Positions 33,845 through 42,900 of a stretch of 64,000 bases of DNA are shown here, piece by piece. The stretch lies in assembly GCA_002298915.1 (NCBI GenBank), contig DBML01000018.1:38636-102635 (forward strand). The letters are read 5' to 3'. The stretch's first letter is position 1. Each line of letters starts with the position of its first letter. The position numbers and the translations under genes are program-made. The DNA comes from Clostridium sp. UBA699. GTDB lineage: Bacteria > Bacillota > Clostridia > Clostridiales > Clostridiaceae. The notes beneath the pieces were generated by a model. It saw only the letters and a program-made list of their open reading frames with translations, was not told the DNA's origin and ran no database searches.

Positions 33845-34897
33845 CTATCTACCGTCCCTGCATGCTAATTTGAGTATCTCATCAGATATTTTGCCAAGAG
33901 GCGTGACCAGGTCCACCATTCCGGTCTCGAATGCGGCTTTCGGCATTCCGTAGATGATGCAGGTCGACTCGTCCTCGACTATCGTGGTGCCTCCTGCCTT
34001 TTTCACATCCTCGGTGCCCTTAGCCCCATCCTTGCCCATGCCAGTAAGCACGATGCTCAGCAGGCCCTGTCCGTATACCTCAGCCGCGGATGAGAACAGC
34101 TTGTCCGCCGCAGGCCTCACCCCCCATAAGCTGGGTTCCCTGTTCAGGTGGATTTTGTTGTCCGCCTTGACCTCCATGTGGTAGCCACCCGGGGCCACGT
34201 AAACGTTGTTCTTCTCTATAGGCTGAAGGTTGTATGCCTCATGAACCTTCAGCTTGCAGTTCGTGTCGAGCCTTTCCGCAAAGGCCTTCGTGAACCCGAC
34301 AGGCATGTGCTGCACTATGAAAACAGGCACCCCCAGGTCTTCCGGAAGCTTTGTTATCACGGCGTAGAGAGCCCTGGGCCCTCCTGTAGAAGCCCCTATG
34401 ACCACCGCACTGATGCCGCACGAGGTCCCGTCCTTCCTTCTGAAAGGACGCGGCGGTTCGTCTTGACCGGCAGACGCCTTTTCAGAGGCTGCGCAGTGAG
34501 CCTTCTCGTATGCCAGGTTTATCTTCTCGGTAAGCTCGTCCCTGACCTTGCTTATGTCGAGGGATATCTCCCCGGAGGGCTTTGGTATGAAGTCGAAGGC
34601 TCCAGCCTCTAGGCACTGCATTGTAAGCATTGGCCCCTTGCTTGAGACGCTGCTGAGCACGATCACGGGAACGTCTATCTGCCGCTTCTTAAGCTCGAGC
34701 AGGGCTTCAATCCCGTTAAGCTTGGGCATCTCAACGTCCAGGGTTATGATGTCGGGCCTTAGCGCCTCCACCTTCTCCAGGAGCTCCTCTCCGTCTTTTG
34801 CAGTACCCGCGACGTGCATGTTGACCTCATGGTTTATCATGTCCGATATTATACGTCTCATTAAGGCTGAATCATCAACCACAAGCACTTCAATCAT
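33845..34897 (-). CDS. cheB: Chemotaxis methylesterase/deamidase CheB
   Basis: The 350-residue protein has an N-terminal receiver domain with D54 in IITLDVEMPKLNG, a linker (residues about 130-160), and the methylesterase domain with the catalytic triad in VIGASTGGPRA (Ser), FIVQHMPVGF (His) and VLTGMGKDGA (Asp). It removes methyl groups from receptors. The ATG overlaps the cheD stop by one base, so the two adaptation enzymes are cotranslated. Confidence 0.95.
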   Translation of the reverse strand: MIEVLVVDDSALMRRIISDMINHEVNMHVAGTAKDGEELLEKVEALRPDIITLDVEMPKLNGIEALLELKKRQIDVPVIVLSSVSSKGPMLTMQCLEAGAFDFIPKPSGEISLDISKVRDELTEKINLAYEKAHCAASEKASAGQDEPPRPFRRKDGTSCGISAVVIGASTGGPRALYAVITKLPEDLGVPVFIVQHMPVGFTKAFAERLDTNCKLKVHEAYNLQPIEKNNVYVAPGGYHMEVKADNKIHLNREPSLWGVRPAADKLFSSAAEVYGQGLLSIVLTGMGKDGAKGTEDVKKAGGTTIVEDESTCIIYGMPKAAFETGMVDLVTPLGKISDEILKLACRDGR

Positions 34898-35385
34898 TAT
34901 ATCTCAGTGACTCCCATCCCTATAGTTTTAATCGACACTATGCCCGTCTTCGTGTCCAGGATCATCGTCCTGGCTTTGTGGCCGCCAACATCCTCCCTTA
35001 TGAGGGGGATGCAGAGCTGGCTCAGAACTTCCTTTACCGCAACGCTGTTCCTTCGTCCCACATCCATGTTCATCTTCTTGTCCTCGAAGTTGAACATGGA
35101 GGCTCCTCCGGCAATCTTAGCCACGATGCTCTGCTTTTTGGATCCAAGGTTCCGCATGTCCAGAAGCAGCAGCGGAATCGCCAGATCGGCAAACTTCAAA
35201 GGGTTGCTCACGTTGGAAAACTGGCTGCTGTCTGGCAGCATAATATGAGCCATCCCGCCAAGCCTCAGCTCCCTGTCGTATAGGGCTATTCCCACACAGG
35301 ATCCAAGCCCCACGGTATAAATCTTGTCCGGAGAAAACGCAGTGTTCTTATCGGATATCCCCACCCTTATCTCCCTTTTAATCAT
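34897..35385 (-). CDS. cheD: Chemoreceptor glutamine deamidase CheD
   Basis: CheD deamidates receptor glutamines and interacts with CheC. The 162-residue protein has the catalytic cysteine in GLGSCVGIALYD and the histidine in GGMAHIMLPDS. Further on are GGASMF and the R-N-S region. The second ATG (35385) is chosen because AAAGGGTG lies seven bases upstream; the first ATG (35391) is too close to it. Confidence 0.93.
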   Translation of the reverse strand: MIKREIRVGISDKNTAFSPDKIYTVGLGSCVGIALYDRELRLGGMAHIMLPDSSQFSNVSNPLKFADLAIPLLLLDMRNLGSKKQSIVAKIAGGASMFNFEDKKMNMDVGRRNSVAVKEVLSQLCIPLIREDVGGHKARTMILDTKTGIVSIKTIGMGVTEI

Positions 35386-35402
35386 AAACATTCACCCTTT
35401 AA

Positions 35403-35849
35403 TCAGATCTGACCCTTCTCATCGCTTGTAAGAATTTCAGATAAATTTATAAAAATTGCCATGCTGTTCTTCAGCTTGATTATGCCCTTGATGTACCTTC
35501 TTGAGATCCCGGCTGCGAGCTCCGGGGTGTCCTCAACCTCCTCAGGGAAAATGGTCCTCACCTCCGCAACGGAGTCTACGACCAAGCCTATCTTGTTCCC
35601 CTCCAGGAGGGCAAGTATGATCTTGGCATCGTGGATGCTCCCGCGTTCCTCGAGGCCGAAGCGCCTGGCCAGTGACATCACGGGTATAATCGTGCCTTCA
35701 TAGTTGATTATCCCCTCGACAAACTCAGGAGCCTCAGGGACCTTTGCAGGCACCTGGTAAGCCAATATCCTTTCTATGTCCATGATGTCTGCTGCGTAAA
35801 GCTGTCCGACCACACTGAATAAAAGCACCTTCAGTTCCTCATTGCCCAT
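35403..35849 (-). CDS. cheW: Chemotaxis adaptor CheW (first copy)
   Basis: The 148-residue adaptor has KVLLFSVVGQLYAADIMDIERIL, the VPEAPEFVEGIINYEGTIIPVMSL signature, and VVDSVAEVRTI. It opens the che block 17 bases after the aminotransferase gene, with GAGGGG before the ATG. It is only loosely similar to the second copy at the operon end. Confidence 0.92.
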   Translation of the reverse strand: MGNEELKVLLFSVVGQLYAADIMDIERILAYQVPAKVPEAPEFVEGIINYEGTIIPVMSLARRFGLEERGSIHDAKIILALLEGNKIGLVVDSVAEVRTIFPEEVEDTPELAAGISRRYIKGIIKLKNSMAIFINLSEILTSDEKGQI

Positions 35850-35866
35850 AAGATCCCCTCACTTTC

Positions 35867-36685
35867 TTATTGTACGGAAAACTTCTCCGCATCCTCTGCC
35901 GCAAGCTGGCGGTATGCGGACAGGATCGACTTTATCACCTGGTTGTCCTGGGAGTCAAAACCAAGGTCGTCCACCTTCCTTATCGGAAGGACTTCCGGCG
36001 AGGTTCCGGATATGAAAAGCCCGTCCATGGCTTCAAGCTCCAGCCAGCTAACCTTTTTCTCCAAGACCTTGAAGCCTAGTTTTTTCGAAATCTCAATTAT
36101 CTTCTCCCTCGTGATACCGGGCAGTACGTCCTCAACAGGAGATGTGATAACCGTTTCTCCCATAACCATGAATATGTTCGACCTGCTCCCCTCCGTCACG
36201 AATCCGTGCTTGTCTACGAGGATTGCTTCGTAAGCGTTCTTTTCCATCATCTTTTCGTTTGCTCCCGCCCTGAATACATTGTCAATGGCCTTGATGTTAG
36301 GGTTCTTCCTCTCCCCATGGTATAGTATGGTGTCGACTCCGGTCTCGTACATTGTCGGGTCTGGATATTTGTGTCTCACCTTGAAAAGGCAGAGGTTTCC
36401 TTCCGAAAGTATGATCTTGAAATTCCCAGTCTCGATACCGTTCAGCTGAAGCACCCTGCCCGTCTGCCTTCTGAGTTCGTCGTCAGCCACAGGGATCGCA
36501 GTACCTGCAAGCATGGCGGAGTTATGAAGCCTTGCAACGTGCTCCCTGTAAAACAGGGGCTTGCCGTCCATAACCCTTATGACCTCGTAAAGAGGCCTGC
36601 CCCTGGTGACCAGCTTGGGATCGAATTCCTCGATCGGCCTGACTTCGCCGTTTATCAAAAAGTATTTTCCCTCAATATCGTACAT
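35867..36685 (-). CDS. Class IV aminotransferase (branched-chain / D-amino-acid / ADC-lyase type)
   Basis: The 272-residue PLP enzyme belongs to fold type IV, which includes branched-chain aminotransferase, D-alanine transaminase and 4-amino-4-deoxychorismate lyase. Seen are an R-G-R-PLYEVIRVMDGKPLFYREHVARL segment, the probable PLP lysine in NPNIKAID, and AILVDKHGFVTEGSRSNIF. The substrate cannot be decided. AGGGGG before ATG 36685 sets the start. It lies 10 bases after a HAD phosphatase and 17 bases before cheW, so it appears to share the che transcript. Confidence 0.85.
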   Translation of the reverse strand: MYDIEGKYFLINGEVRPIEEFDPKLVTRGRPLYEVIRVMDGKPLFYREHVARLHNSAMLAGTAIPVADDELRRQTGRVLQLNGIETGNFKIILSEGNLCLFKVRHKYPDPTMYETGVDTILYHGERKNPNIKAIDNVFRAGANEKMMEKNAYEAILVDKHGFVTEGSRSNIFMVMGETVITSPVEDVLPGITREKIIEISKKLGFKVLEKKVSWLELEAMDGLFISGTSPEVLPIRKVDDLGFDSQDNQVIKSILSAYRQLAAEDAEKFSVQ

Positions 36686-36695
36686 TGTGATCCCC

Positions 36696-37337
36696 CTATT
36701 TCCAGTGAAGCACTTCAAATTTGTCCTGTTTCTTCTTGTAGTTTATTAGGTAAGGATGCCCAACCAGGTGGAAAAGAGGTGAATCAGAAAGCGAATCCGA
36801 AAACATGTATGAGTTCTTGAAGTCCACGTCTATCTTTTCTTCCTTGAGATACTCCATGAGCCTTACCACCTTGGCGTCACCCTTGCAGTTCTCGCCTTCG
36901 ATGATTCGGGTCTGCCTGCCGTCAACCACCTTGAATTTTGTTCCTATTATCTTATCAACTTCTTCAATACCGTAAAGCTCGTTGAGATAGAACTCAGCGG
37001 ATGCAGATATGAGGATTATTTTGCAGCCCTCAGCCTTAAGCTTTCTCATCATCTCGATCGCATCGATGTAGAAGATTTTCACCAAGCATGTTTCGTAAAA
37101 TTCCCTGACAAGGTCCTGAAGCTCTTCCTCCTTGATCCCGTCGATAAAAGTCAGGAAGTGTTCCTTCGCCTTCTGTGCGCTGAAGATACCGACAACGTAA
37201 AGCAGCGAAGCGACCAGGCTTTTAGGCACATGCACAAACAGCCTCGGATCTTTTTTTATCATAAACTTCAAAAATTCACCCAAGGTTTCCTTGCTGGTCA
37301 GTGTGTAGTCTACGTCAAATATTGCCAGTTTCTCCAT
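36696..37337 (-). CDS. HAD-IB family phosphatase (SerB-like)
   Basis: The 213-residue hydrolase has the nucleophile motif IFDVDYTLTSKET (DxDxT), motif II ILISASAEFYL, and motif III/IV MFSDSLSDSPLF, with a helical cap between. It is similar to phosphoserine phosphatase-like HAD-IB enzymes that dephosphorylate small metabolites. GGGGGTGG precedes ATG 37337. The upstream 13 in-frame codons from 37376 are not needed. It heads the aminotransferase-che transcript. Confidence 0.85.
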   Translation of the reverse strand: MEKLAIFDVDYTLTSKETLGEFLKFMIKKDPRLFVHVPKSLVASLLYVVGIFSAQKAKEHFLTFIDGIKEEELQDLVREFYETCLVKIFYIDAIEMMRKLKAEGCKIILISASAEFYLNELYGIEEVDKIIGTKFKVVDGRQTRIIEGENCKGDAKVVRLMEYLKEEKIDVDFKNSYMFSDSLSDSPLFHLVGHPYLINYKKKQDKFEVLHWK

Positions 37338-37396
37338 ACTGCCACCCCCGTATTTAAAATAAGAAAGTCGATGCATGTTACTGCAACGACTTAATG

Positions 37397-37774
37397 TTAT
37401 TCCTCTTCTGATTCGAGCATGTCCTCGTAGTAAGCAGAAACCTCATTGAATTCATCTTCTTCAGGAACTATGAGTTCGCCTTCTTCGCCTTCGCCTACAA
37501 CCTTGAAGAGGTACACCGCTCCGTTTTCAGGGTTTTCAACTATAGCGTATTCGCCGCCCTTGTACTCAAAGCCGTCAACTATAGCGCATGTCACTATATT
37601 TCCATCTTCATCTTCGAGATCAACTGACATGAATTCATGCTCGTGCTCGTCTCCGCAGCCGCATCCACAGCTGTTATCTACTGAATCTTCTCCGCATGAG
37701 CTTCCGCAGCCGCATCCGCAGCCCTTTAATTCTTCCTTATCCATAATAATACCTGGCGCCTTCAAAGACACCAA
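37397..37774 (-). CDS. DUF1292 protein with cysteine-rich CGCGCG N-terminus
   Basis: The 125-residue acidic protein has a DUF1292 domain (about residues 48-110: MSVDLEDEDGNIVTCAIVDG...YAIVENPENGAVYLFKVV). Its N-terminal extension contains two glycine-cysteine clusters (GCGCGCGSSCGED and SCGCGCGDEHEHE) with nearby histidines, a plausible metal-binding segment. A consensus AAGGAGGTG seven bases before TTG 37774 makes that non-ATG codon the best start; ATG 37744 is the alternative. Function of DUF1292 is unknown. Confidence 0.8.
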   Translation of the reverse strand: MVSLKAPGIIMDKEELKGCGCGCGSSCGEDSVDNSCGCGCGDEHEHEFMSVDLEDEDGNIVTCAIVDGFEYKGGEYAIVENPENGAVYLFKVVGEGEEGELIVPEEDEFNEVSAYYEDMLESEEE

Positions 37775-37904
37775 GTTTTCACCTCCTTGATTTGTGATAT
37801 AAAAACCTATATATTATTGTAACCTTAAATCGTCAATATTGAAAGAGTTTTTTGTAAAAGTTATATCTTAATATGACAGGCATCCACTTTTTTTCATTAT
37901 TAAA

Positions 37905-37935
37905 GCCGGGATGTCGGCTTTTGCCTCATCCCGGC
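37905..37935 (-). terminator. Terminator after pspA
   Basis: On the minus strand GCCGGGATG pairs with CATCCCGGC around a 13-base loop, followed by TTTAAT and further T-rich sequence. It lies eight bases after the pspA stop. Confidence 0.75.
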
Positions 37936-37942
37936 CTGATCG

Positions 37943-38620
37943 CTATAAGCCCATTTCCTTCTTGAGTTTTTCAAGCTCTTCGTCTACGCTAGGGGTTCCT
38001 TGCTTGGCGTATTTCTCCTCGAGTGCCTTTGCCTCGTCGATCGGCTCTTCGCTGAGCTCCGCCATTGCGTTGGCCTGGTCAAGCATCTTGTCTGCTTTCT
38101 CCTCCATCCTCTCGAAGGCTCCCATCGCTCCCTGTGTCTTCTCGACAGCAGATTTGACTTCTGTGAGTTTTTCCTGAGTCTTTGCAACCGAAACCTTGGC
38201 CTTTATGGTTTCCCTTCTTGCCTTGAGAGCTTCTATGTCGGAGGAAAGCTTGTCATGCATCTGACGCATCTTAACCGCGTTAGCATGAGCTGAAGCATAT
38301 GCCGTCTTGAGTCCTGCTCCGGCAACCTCAAGCTCCTGCTTCTTGCCTATAAATACCCTTGCATCGTCTTCTTTTCCTGCAGAAAGCGCTTTCTTAGCAA
38401 ATTCAGCATATTTGGCTACTTCGGCATCGTTTTCGTCTGCCAGTCTCTTTGTGCGGGCTTCCTCTGCCATTACGCCGGCCGTCTCGTGCTTGACTTCCGC
38501 AAGGTCCTCCATCATGTCGGTAAGATACTGGTCGATCATTTTCGAAGGGTCCTCCATTTTATCAAGCACAGCATTGATATTCGCCCTTATAATATCATTG
38601 AATCTCTCCAGAATTGCCAT
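37943..38620 (-). CDS. pspA: PspA/IM30 family envelope-maintenance protein
   Basis: The 225-residue protein is almost entirely coiled coil. It starts MAILERFNDIIRANINAVLDKMEDP, the amphipathic membrane-binding helix and linker typical of PspA/Vipp1, and continues DQYLTDMMEDLAEVK. Members form ESCRT-III-like assemblies on stressed membranes. GGAGGAG precedes the ATG. It follows a Gly-rich TPM-domain membrane protein by 65 bases, suggesting a shared role in envelope stress. Confidence 0.9.
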   Translation of the reverse strand: MAILERFNDIIRANINAVLDKMEDPSKMIDQYLTDMMEDLAEVKHETAGVMAEEARTKRLADENDAEVAKYAEFAKKALSAGKEDDARVFIGKKQELEVAGAGLKTAYASAHANAVKMRQMHDKLSSDIEALKARRETIKAKVSVAKTQEKLTEVKSAVEKTQGAMGAFERMEEKADKMLDQANAMAELSEEPIDEAKALEEKYAKQGTPSVDEELEKLKKEMGL

Positions 38621-38685
38621 TTTCTCTCCTCCTAAATTTTATTTCAAACTGCCGTTAGTCGGCAGGATGATACCAGATTGTTCCT

Positions 38686-39789
38686 TTATAGCTTATCCTT
38701 GTCTTCGCCCTTATCCTGTTCCTCGTATTTCTTTGCCAGATCCTCCACTTCCTTGTCCCCGAACTTCTCAAGCGGAGTGTTCAGCAGCTCCTCCGTCCTC
38801 TTAGCCTCGAGCGCCTTCTGCCTTTTTGCGTTGCTCCACCAGATGAAGCCTATCACAAGGACAGCTCCCACGCCAAGCACTATCAGAACAGGTATCCACG
38901 GCGATGTGGTAACGGTCATTATCCTGTCCGCAGCATCGCTGAAGGACTTACTGAAGAACTGGTCTTCGTTAAGGCTTTTGTCCGTGTAGTACCTGTCGAT
39001 GTAGTCCAGAAGTATGTTTCCCGCCTCGCTGTCTACAACCGTTTTAGCCTGCACCCCGGTAACATAGTAGTCCATGTACTGGCTGTTGCTCTGGTATTCG
39101 AAGAAAACCAGCAGCAGGTGGGCTTCGTCTGTGAAGAGCTTGTCGTAAAGCGATTTGGCATACGCCTGAAGCTCGTCCTGCGTAGGGGAATGCGAGCCGT
39201 TTACGGTATCGGTGATGTAGAGATATGGCTGAACTCCCGTTTTTTCATAGAAATGCTTCATGCCGCTCTCGAGGGTGGAGCTGCTTTTTATCCACCCAAG
39301 TTCGTCCGTGTAGTAACCTGTTTCGTTGACGTAGCCCTTAGGAAGCGGTTCGCGCTGCTTGGTTGAAGTCGTTATGCCTGACCCGCCGCTGGAGCTTATC
39401 ATAGCTACAACGATTCCAATGACTATCAATATCGCCAGGATTATAAGTACAGTTCCGCACCCGCAGCCTCCCCGGCCTCTGTCCCTGTTAGGGCTGCCTC
39501 CGCCCGGCTGTGAGCTTCCGCCGCCACCCGAGGACTGCCTTCCAAGAAGGTTTCCGAGCAGGAACGGCCCCAGCCATCCGCCGCCGCCTCCGCCTCCGCC
39601 GTAATGACCTCCGGAATGTCCTCCACCGGAGGAACCGCCTCCGAAGGAGCCGCCTCCGCGTCCGCCCCCGAAGCCGCCTGTTCTTCCGCCGCCGCCTCTG
39701 CTCCCGCCGAAGCCGCCGCCCCTGAAACCACCTCCGAAGCCGCCTCCGAAGCCTCCGCCTCCGCCGCCTCCGCCTCCGCCTCTTCCCAT
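38686..39789 (-). CDS. Gly-rich TPM-domain membrane protein
   Basis: The 367-residue protein begins with about 110 residues that are mostly glycine with some Phe, Arg and Ser, followed by a CGCG segment and a membrane helix (about residues 112-132). A TPM-like domain follows (YVNETGYYTDELGWI through VTGVQAKTVVD, about residues 155-290), then a second membrane helix (about 300-320) and a charged tail. TPM proteins such as YgcG usually have the glycine-rich part at the C-terminus; here it is N-terminal and probably cytoplasmic. ATG 39789 with GGGAGGGGG upstream is chosen. Confidence 0.8.
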   Translation of the reverse strand: MGRGGGGGGGGGGFGGGFGGGFRGGGFGGSRGGGGRTGGFGGGRGGGSFGGGSSGGGHSGGHYGGGGGGGGWLGPFLLGNLLGRQSSGGGGSSQPGGGSPNRDRGRGGCGCGTVLIILAILIVIGIVVAMISSSGGSGITTSTKQREPLPKGYVNETGYYTDELGWIKSSSTLESGMKHFYEKTGVQPYLYITDTVNGSHSPTQDELQAYAKSLYDKLFTDEAHLLLVFFEYQSNSQYMDYYVTGVQAKTVVDSEAGNILLDYIDRYYTDKSLNEDQFFSKSFSDAADRIMTVTTSPWIPVLIVLGVGAVLVIGFIWWSNAKRQKALEAKRTEELLNTPLEKFGDKEVEDLAKKYEEQDKGEDKDKL

Positions 39790-39867
39790 AGTGCTTAACC
39801 CCCTCCCGATTGCTAAATGAGTTCTTGATACTAATTTATCAGAATTGTCTGAACATGTCAAATAAAT

Positions 39868-39895
39868 AAAAGCAGGAAACCCTTAGGTTTCCTGC
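39868..39895 (-). terminator. Terminator after nifJ
   Basis: On the minus strand GCAGGAAACC pairs with GGTTTCCTGC around a four-base loop, followed by TTTTATTTATTT. Confidence 0.9.
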
Positions 39896-39916
39896 AATTG
39901 TTTTTTACTGTGCTTA

Positions 39917-42900
39917 TTAGCAGTCGCCTGACGCTAATTTCTTGTATTTTTCGAGTCTTTCCAGAGCGTCTTTCTCTGTCTTCTCGAACAGTGCTTCTGC
40001 AGCATCTGGGAACTGAGCAGCAAGTGAAGCGTATCTTACTTCGCCCATGAGGTATTCTCTGAAGCTTGCTGTAGGCTCTTTTGAGTCGAGTATGAACGGA
40101 TTCTTGCCTTCCTCTTTAAGAGTTGGGTTGAACCTGTACATTGCCCAGTATCCGCAGTCAACGGCTTTCTTCATTTCGTTCTGAGTCATTCCCATTCCTG
40201 CCTTTATTCCATGGTTGATGCATGGAGCGTAAGCGATTATGAGTGATGGACCTGGATATGCTTCTGCCTCTGCGATAGCTTTGAGTGTCTGGTTCTTGTC
40301 AGCACCCATCGATATCTGTGCAACGTATACGTAGCCGTAGCTCATTGCCATCATTCCGAGGTCTTTCTTCTTAGTCTTCTTGCCTGATGCAGCGAACTTA
40401 GCTATAGCAGCAGTCGGAGTTGCTTTTGATGACTGTCCGCCAGTGTTTGAGTAAACTTCTGTGTCGAATACGAATACGTTGACGTCTTCTCCTGTAGCCA
40501 GTACGTGGTCAAGTCCGCCGTATCCGATGTCGTATGCCCATCCGTCTCCTCCGAAGATCCACTGTGATCTCTTAACGAGGAAGTCCTTGTTCTTGTATAT
40601 TTCGTTGAGGGCAACGTCGTTGCCTTTTTCAGCCTCGAGGAGAGCTATGATCTTGTCAGCTCTTTCTCTTGTGCCTTCTCCTACTTCCTTGTTTGCCAGC
40701 CATTCTTTGAATGCAACTGCCAGTTCAGGGCTTATGCTGAGGCTTGCCATTTCTTCGTCTGTGCATTCTGCAGTTATTGCTGAGCAAGTAGCAAGCTGCT
40801 CGCTTATGTCAAGGTTCATAACTGAAGCTATGTCCATAGCGAGTTTGTCTCTTACCTGTTTAACTCCGAGGTACATTCCAAGACCGAACTCTGCGTTGTC
40901 TTCGAACAGCGAGTTAGCCCATGCAGGACCGTGACCCTTCTGGTTTTTGCAGTAAGGCATTGAAGGTGCTGATGCTCCCCAGATTGATGAACAGCCTGTA
41001 GCGTTTGCAACCATCATTCTGTCTCCGTACAGCTGAGTTATGAGCTTAGCGTATGGAGTTTCTCCGCAGCCTGAGCAAGCTCCTGAGAACTCGAACATTG
41101 GCTCTTCGAACTGGCTTCCCTTGACTGTGTTCTTGTTCATTGGGTTTGCTTTTACAGGAAGTGCAACTGCATAATCCCATCTTGGAGCTTCTTCAAGCTG
41201 AGTCTCAAGCGGCTTCATTACGAGGGCCTTTTCCTTAGCTGGGCAGATGTTTGCGCAGTTTCCGCATCCCATACAATCCAGCGGTGAAACAGCCATTCTG
41301 AAGTTGAGTCCCTTAGCGCCTGTAGCAGGTTTGCAAACAAATCCTTCAGGTGCGTTGGCAACTTCTTCGTCTGTAGCAAGAACTGGTCTGATTGAAGCGT
41401 GCGGGCATACGTATGAACACTGGTTACACTGTATGCACTTGTCTGCAAGCCATTCAGGAACTTCTATTGCAACGCCTCTCTTCTCGTAAGCTGATGTTCC
41501 GCATGGGAATGTTCCGTCTTCCATACCTACGAACGCGCTTACAGGGAGCTTGTCGCCTTCCTGTCTGTTCATTGGTACAACTATCTTGTCTATGAATTCA
41601 GGAACCTTTGATTCCTCTACTTTTTCATCAACAGCGTTTTTCCATGAAGCTGGAACTTCGATCTTAACTATTGCTTCAACGCCCTTGTCTATTGCAGCGT
41701 TGTTCATGTCAACGATCTTCTGTCCTTTCTTGCCGTATGATTTGACAACTTCTTCCTTAAGGTAAGCAAGAGCTGTTTCCAGTGGAATAACGTTAGCAAG
41801 CTTGAAGAATGCTGACTGCATTATCATGTTGATTCTTCCGCCGAGGCCGATTTCCTGAGCTATCTTGACAGCATCAAGTGTGTAGAATTCTATGTTGTTC
41901 TCTGCTATGAATCTCTTCATGAATGCTGGCAATTTTTCATCCAGCTCTTCTGGTGTCCATACGCAGTTGAGCATGAACTTTCCGCCTTTTTTCAGTCCTT
42001 CAAGTACGTTGTACTTGTAAACGTATGACTGGTTGTGGCAAGCAACGTAGTCAGCCTTGTTAACAAGGTATGGCGACTTTATTGGGCTCTTTCCGAACCT
42101 TAAGTGTGATACTGTGATACCGCCTGACTTCTTTGAGTCGTAAGCGAAGTAAGCCTGAGCGTAAAGGTCAGTCTTGTCGCCTATGATCTTTATGGCACTC
42201 TTGTTTGCACCAACAGTACCGTCAGCTCCGAGACCCCAGAACTTGCAAGCAATTGTTCCTGCTGGAGTTGTGTCTATGTCTTCTCCGAGCGGAAGTGATA
42301 AGTTTGTAACATCGTCTACTATGCTGATTGTGAAGCCGTCCTTTGGAGCGTCAGCCTTCAGGTTGTCGTATACAACAGCTATGTGGCCTGGAACAACGTC
42401 TTTTGATCCTAATCCGTATCTTCCGCCAACTATTAATGGGTTCCAGTCTGTGCCGTAGAACGCGTTCTTAACGTCCAGGAACAATGGTTCTCCGATCGAA
42501 CCGATTTCCTTAGTTCTGTCAAGTACAGCTATCTTCTTAACTGTCTTAGGTATATATTTGAAGAAGTGCTTCAGTGAGAACGGTCTGTAAAGGTGTACGT
42601 TCAAGAGACCGACTTTTTCGCCCTTAGCAGTCAGGTAGTCGATAGTTTCTTCTATAGCGTCACATACCGAACCCATAGCGATTATCATTCTGTCTGCGTC
42701 TGGTGCTCCGTAGTAGTTGAACAGGTGGTACTCTCTGCCTGTAAGCTTTGAGATTTCTCCCATGCACTCTTCTACCATGTCTGGAAGAGTGTCGTAGAAG
42801 CTGTTTACAACTTCTCTTTCCTGGAAGTATATGTCAGGGTTCTGAGCTGTACCCCTTACGCATGGATGATCAGGATTCAATCCTCTTCTTCTGAATGCGT

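Noticed and set aside
39441..39798. Several long frames on both strands in the glycine-rich coding region
   Set aside because: They are by-products of the GC-rich, low-complexity glycine codons of the TPM protein and have no ribosome sites or recognisable domains.
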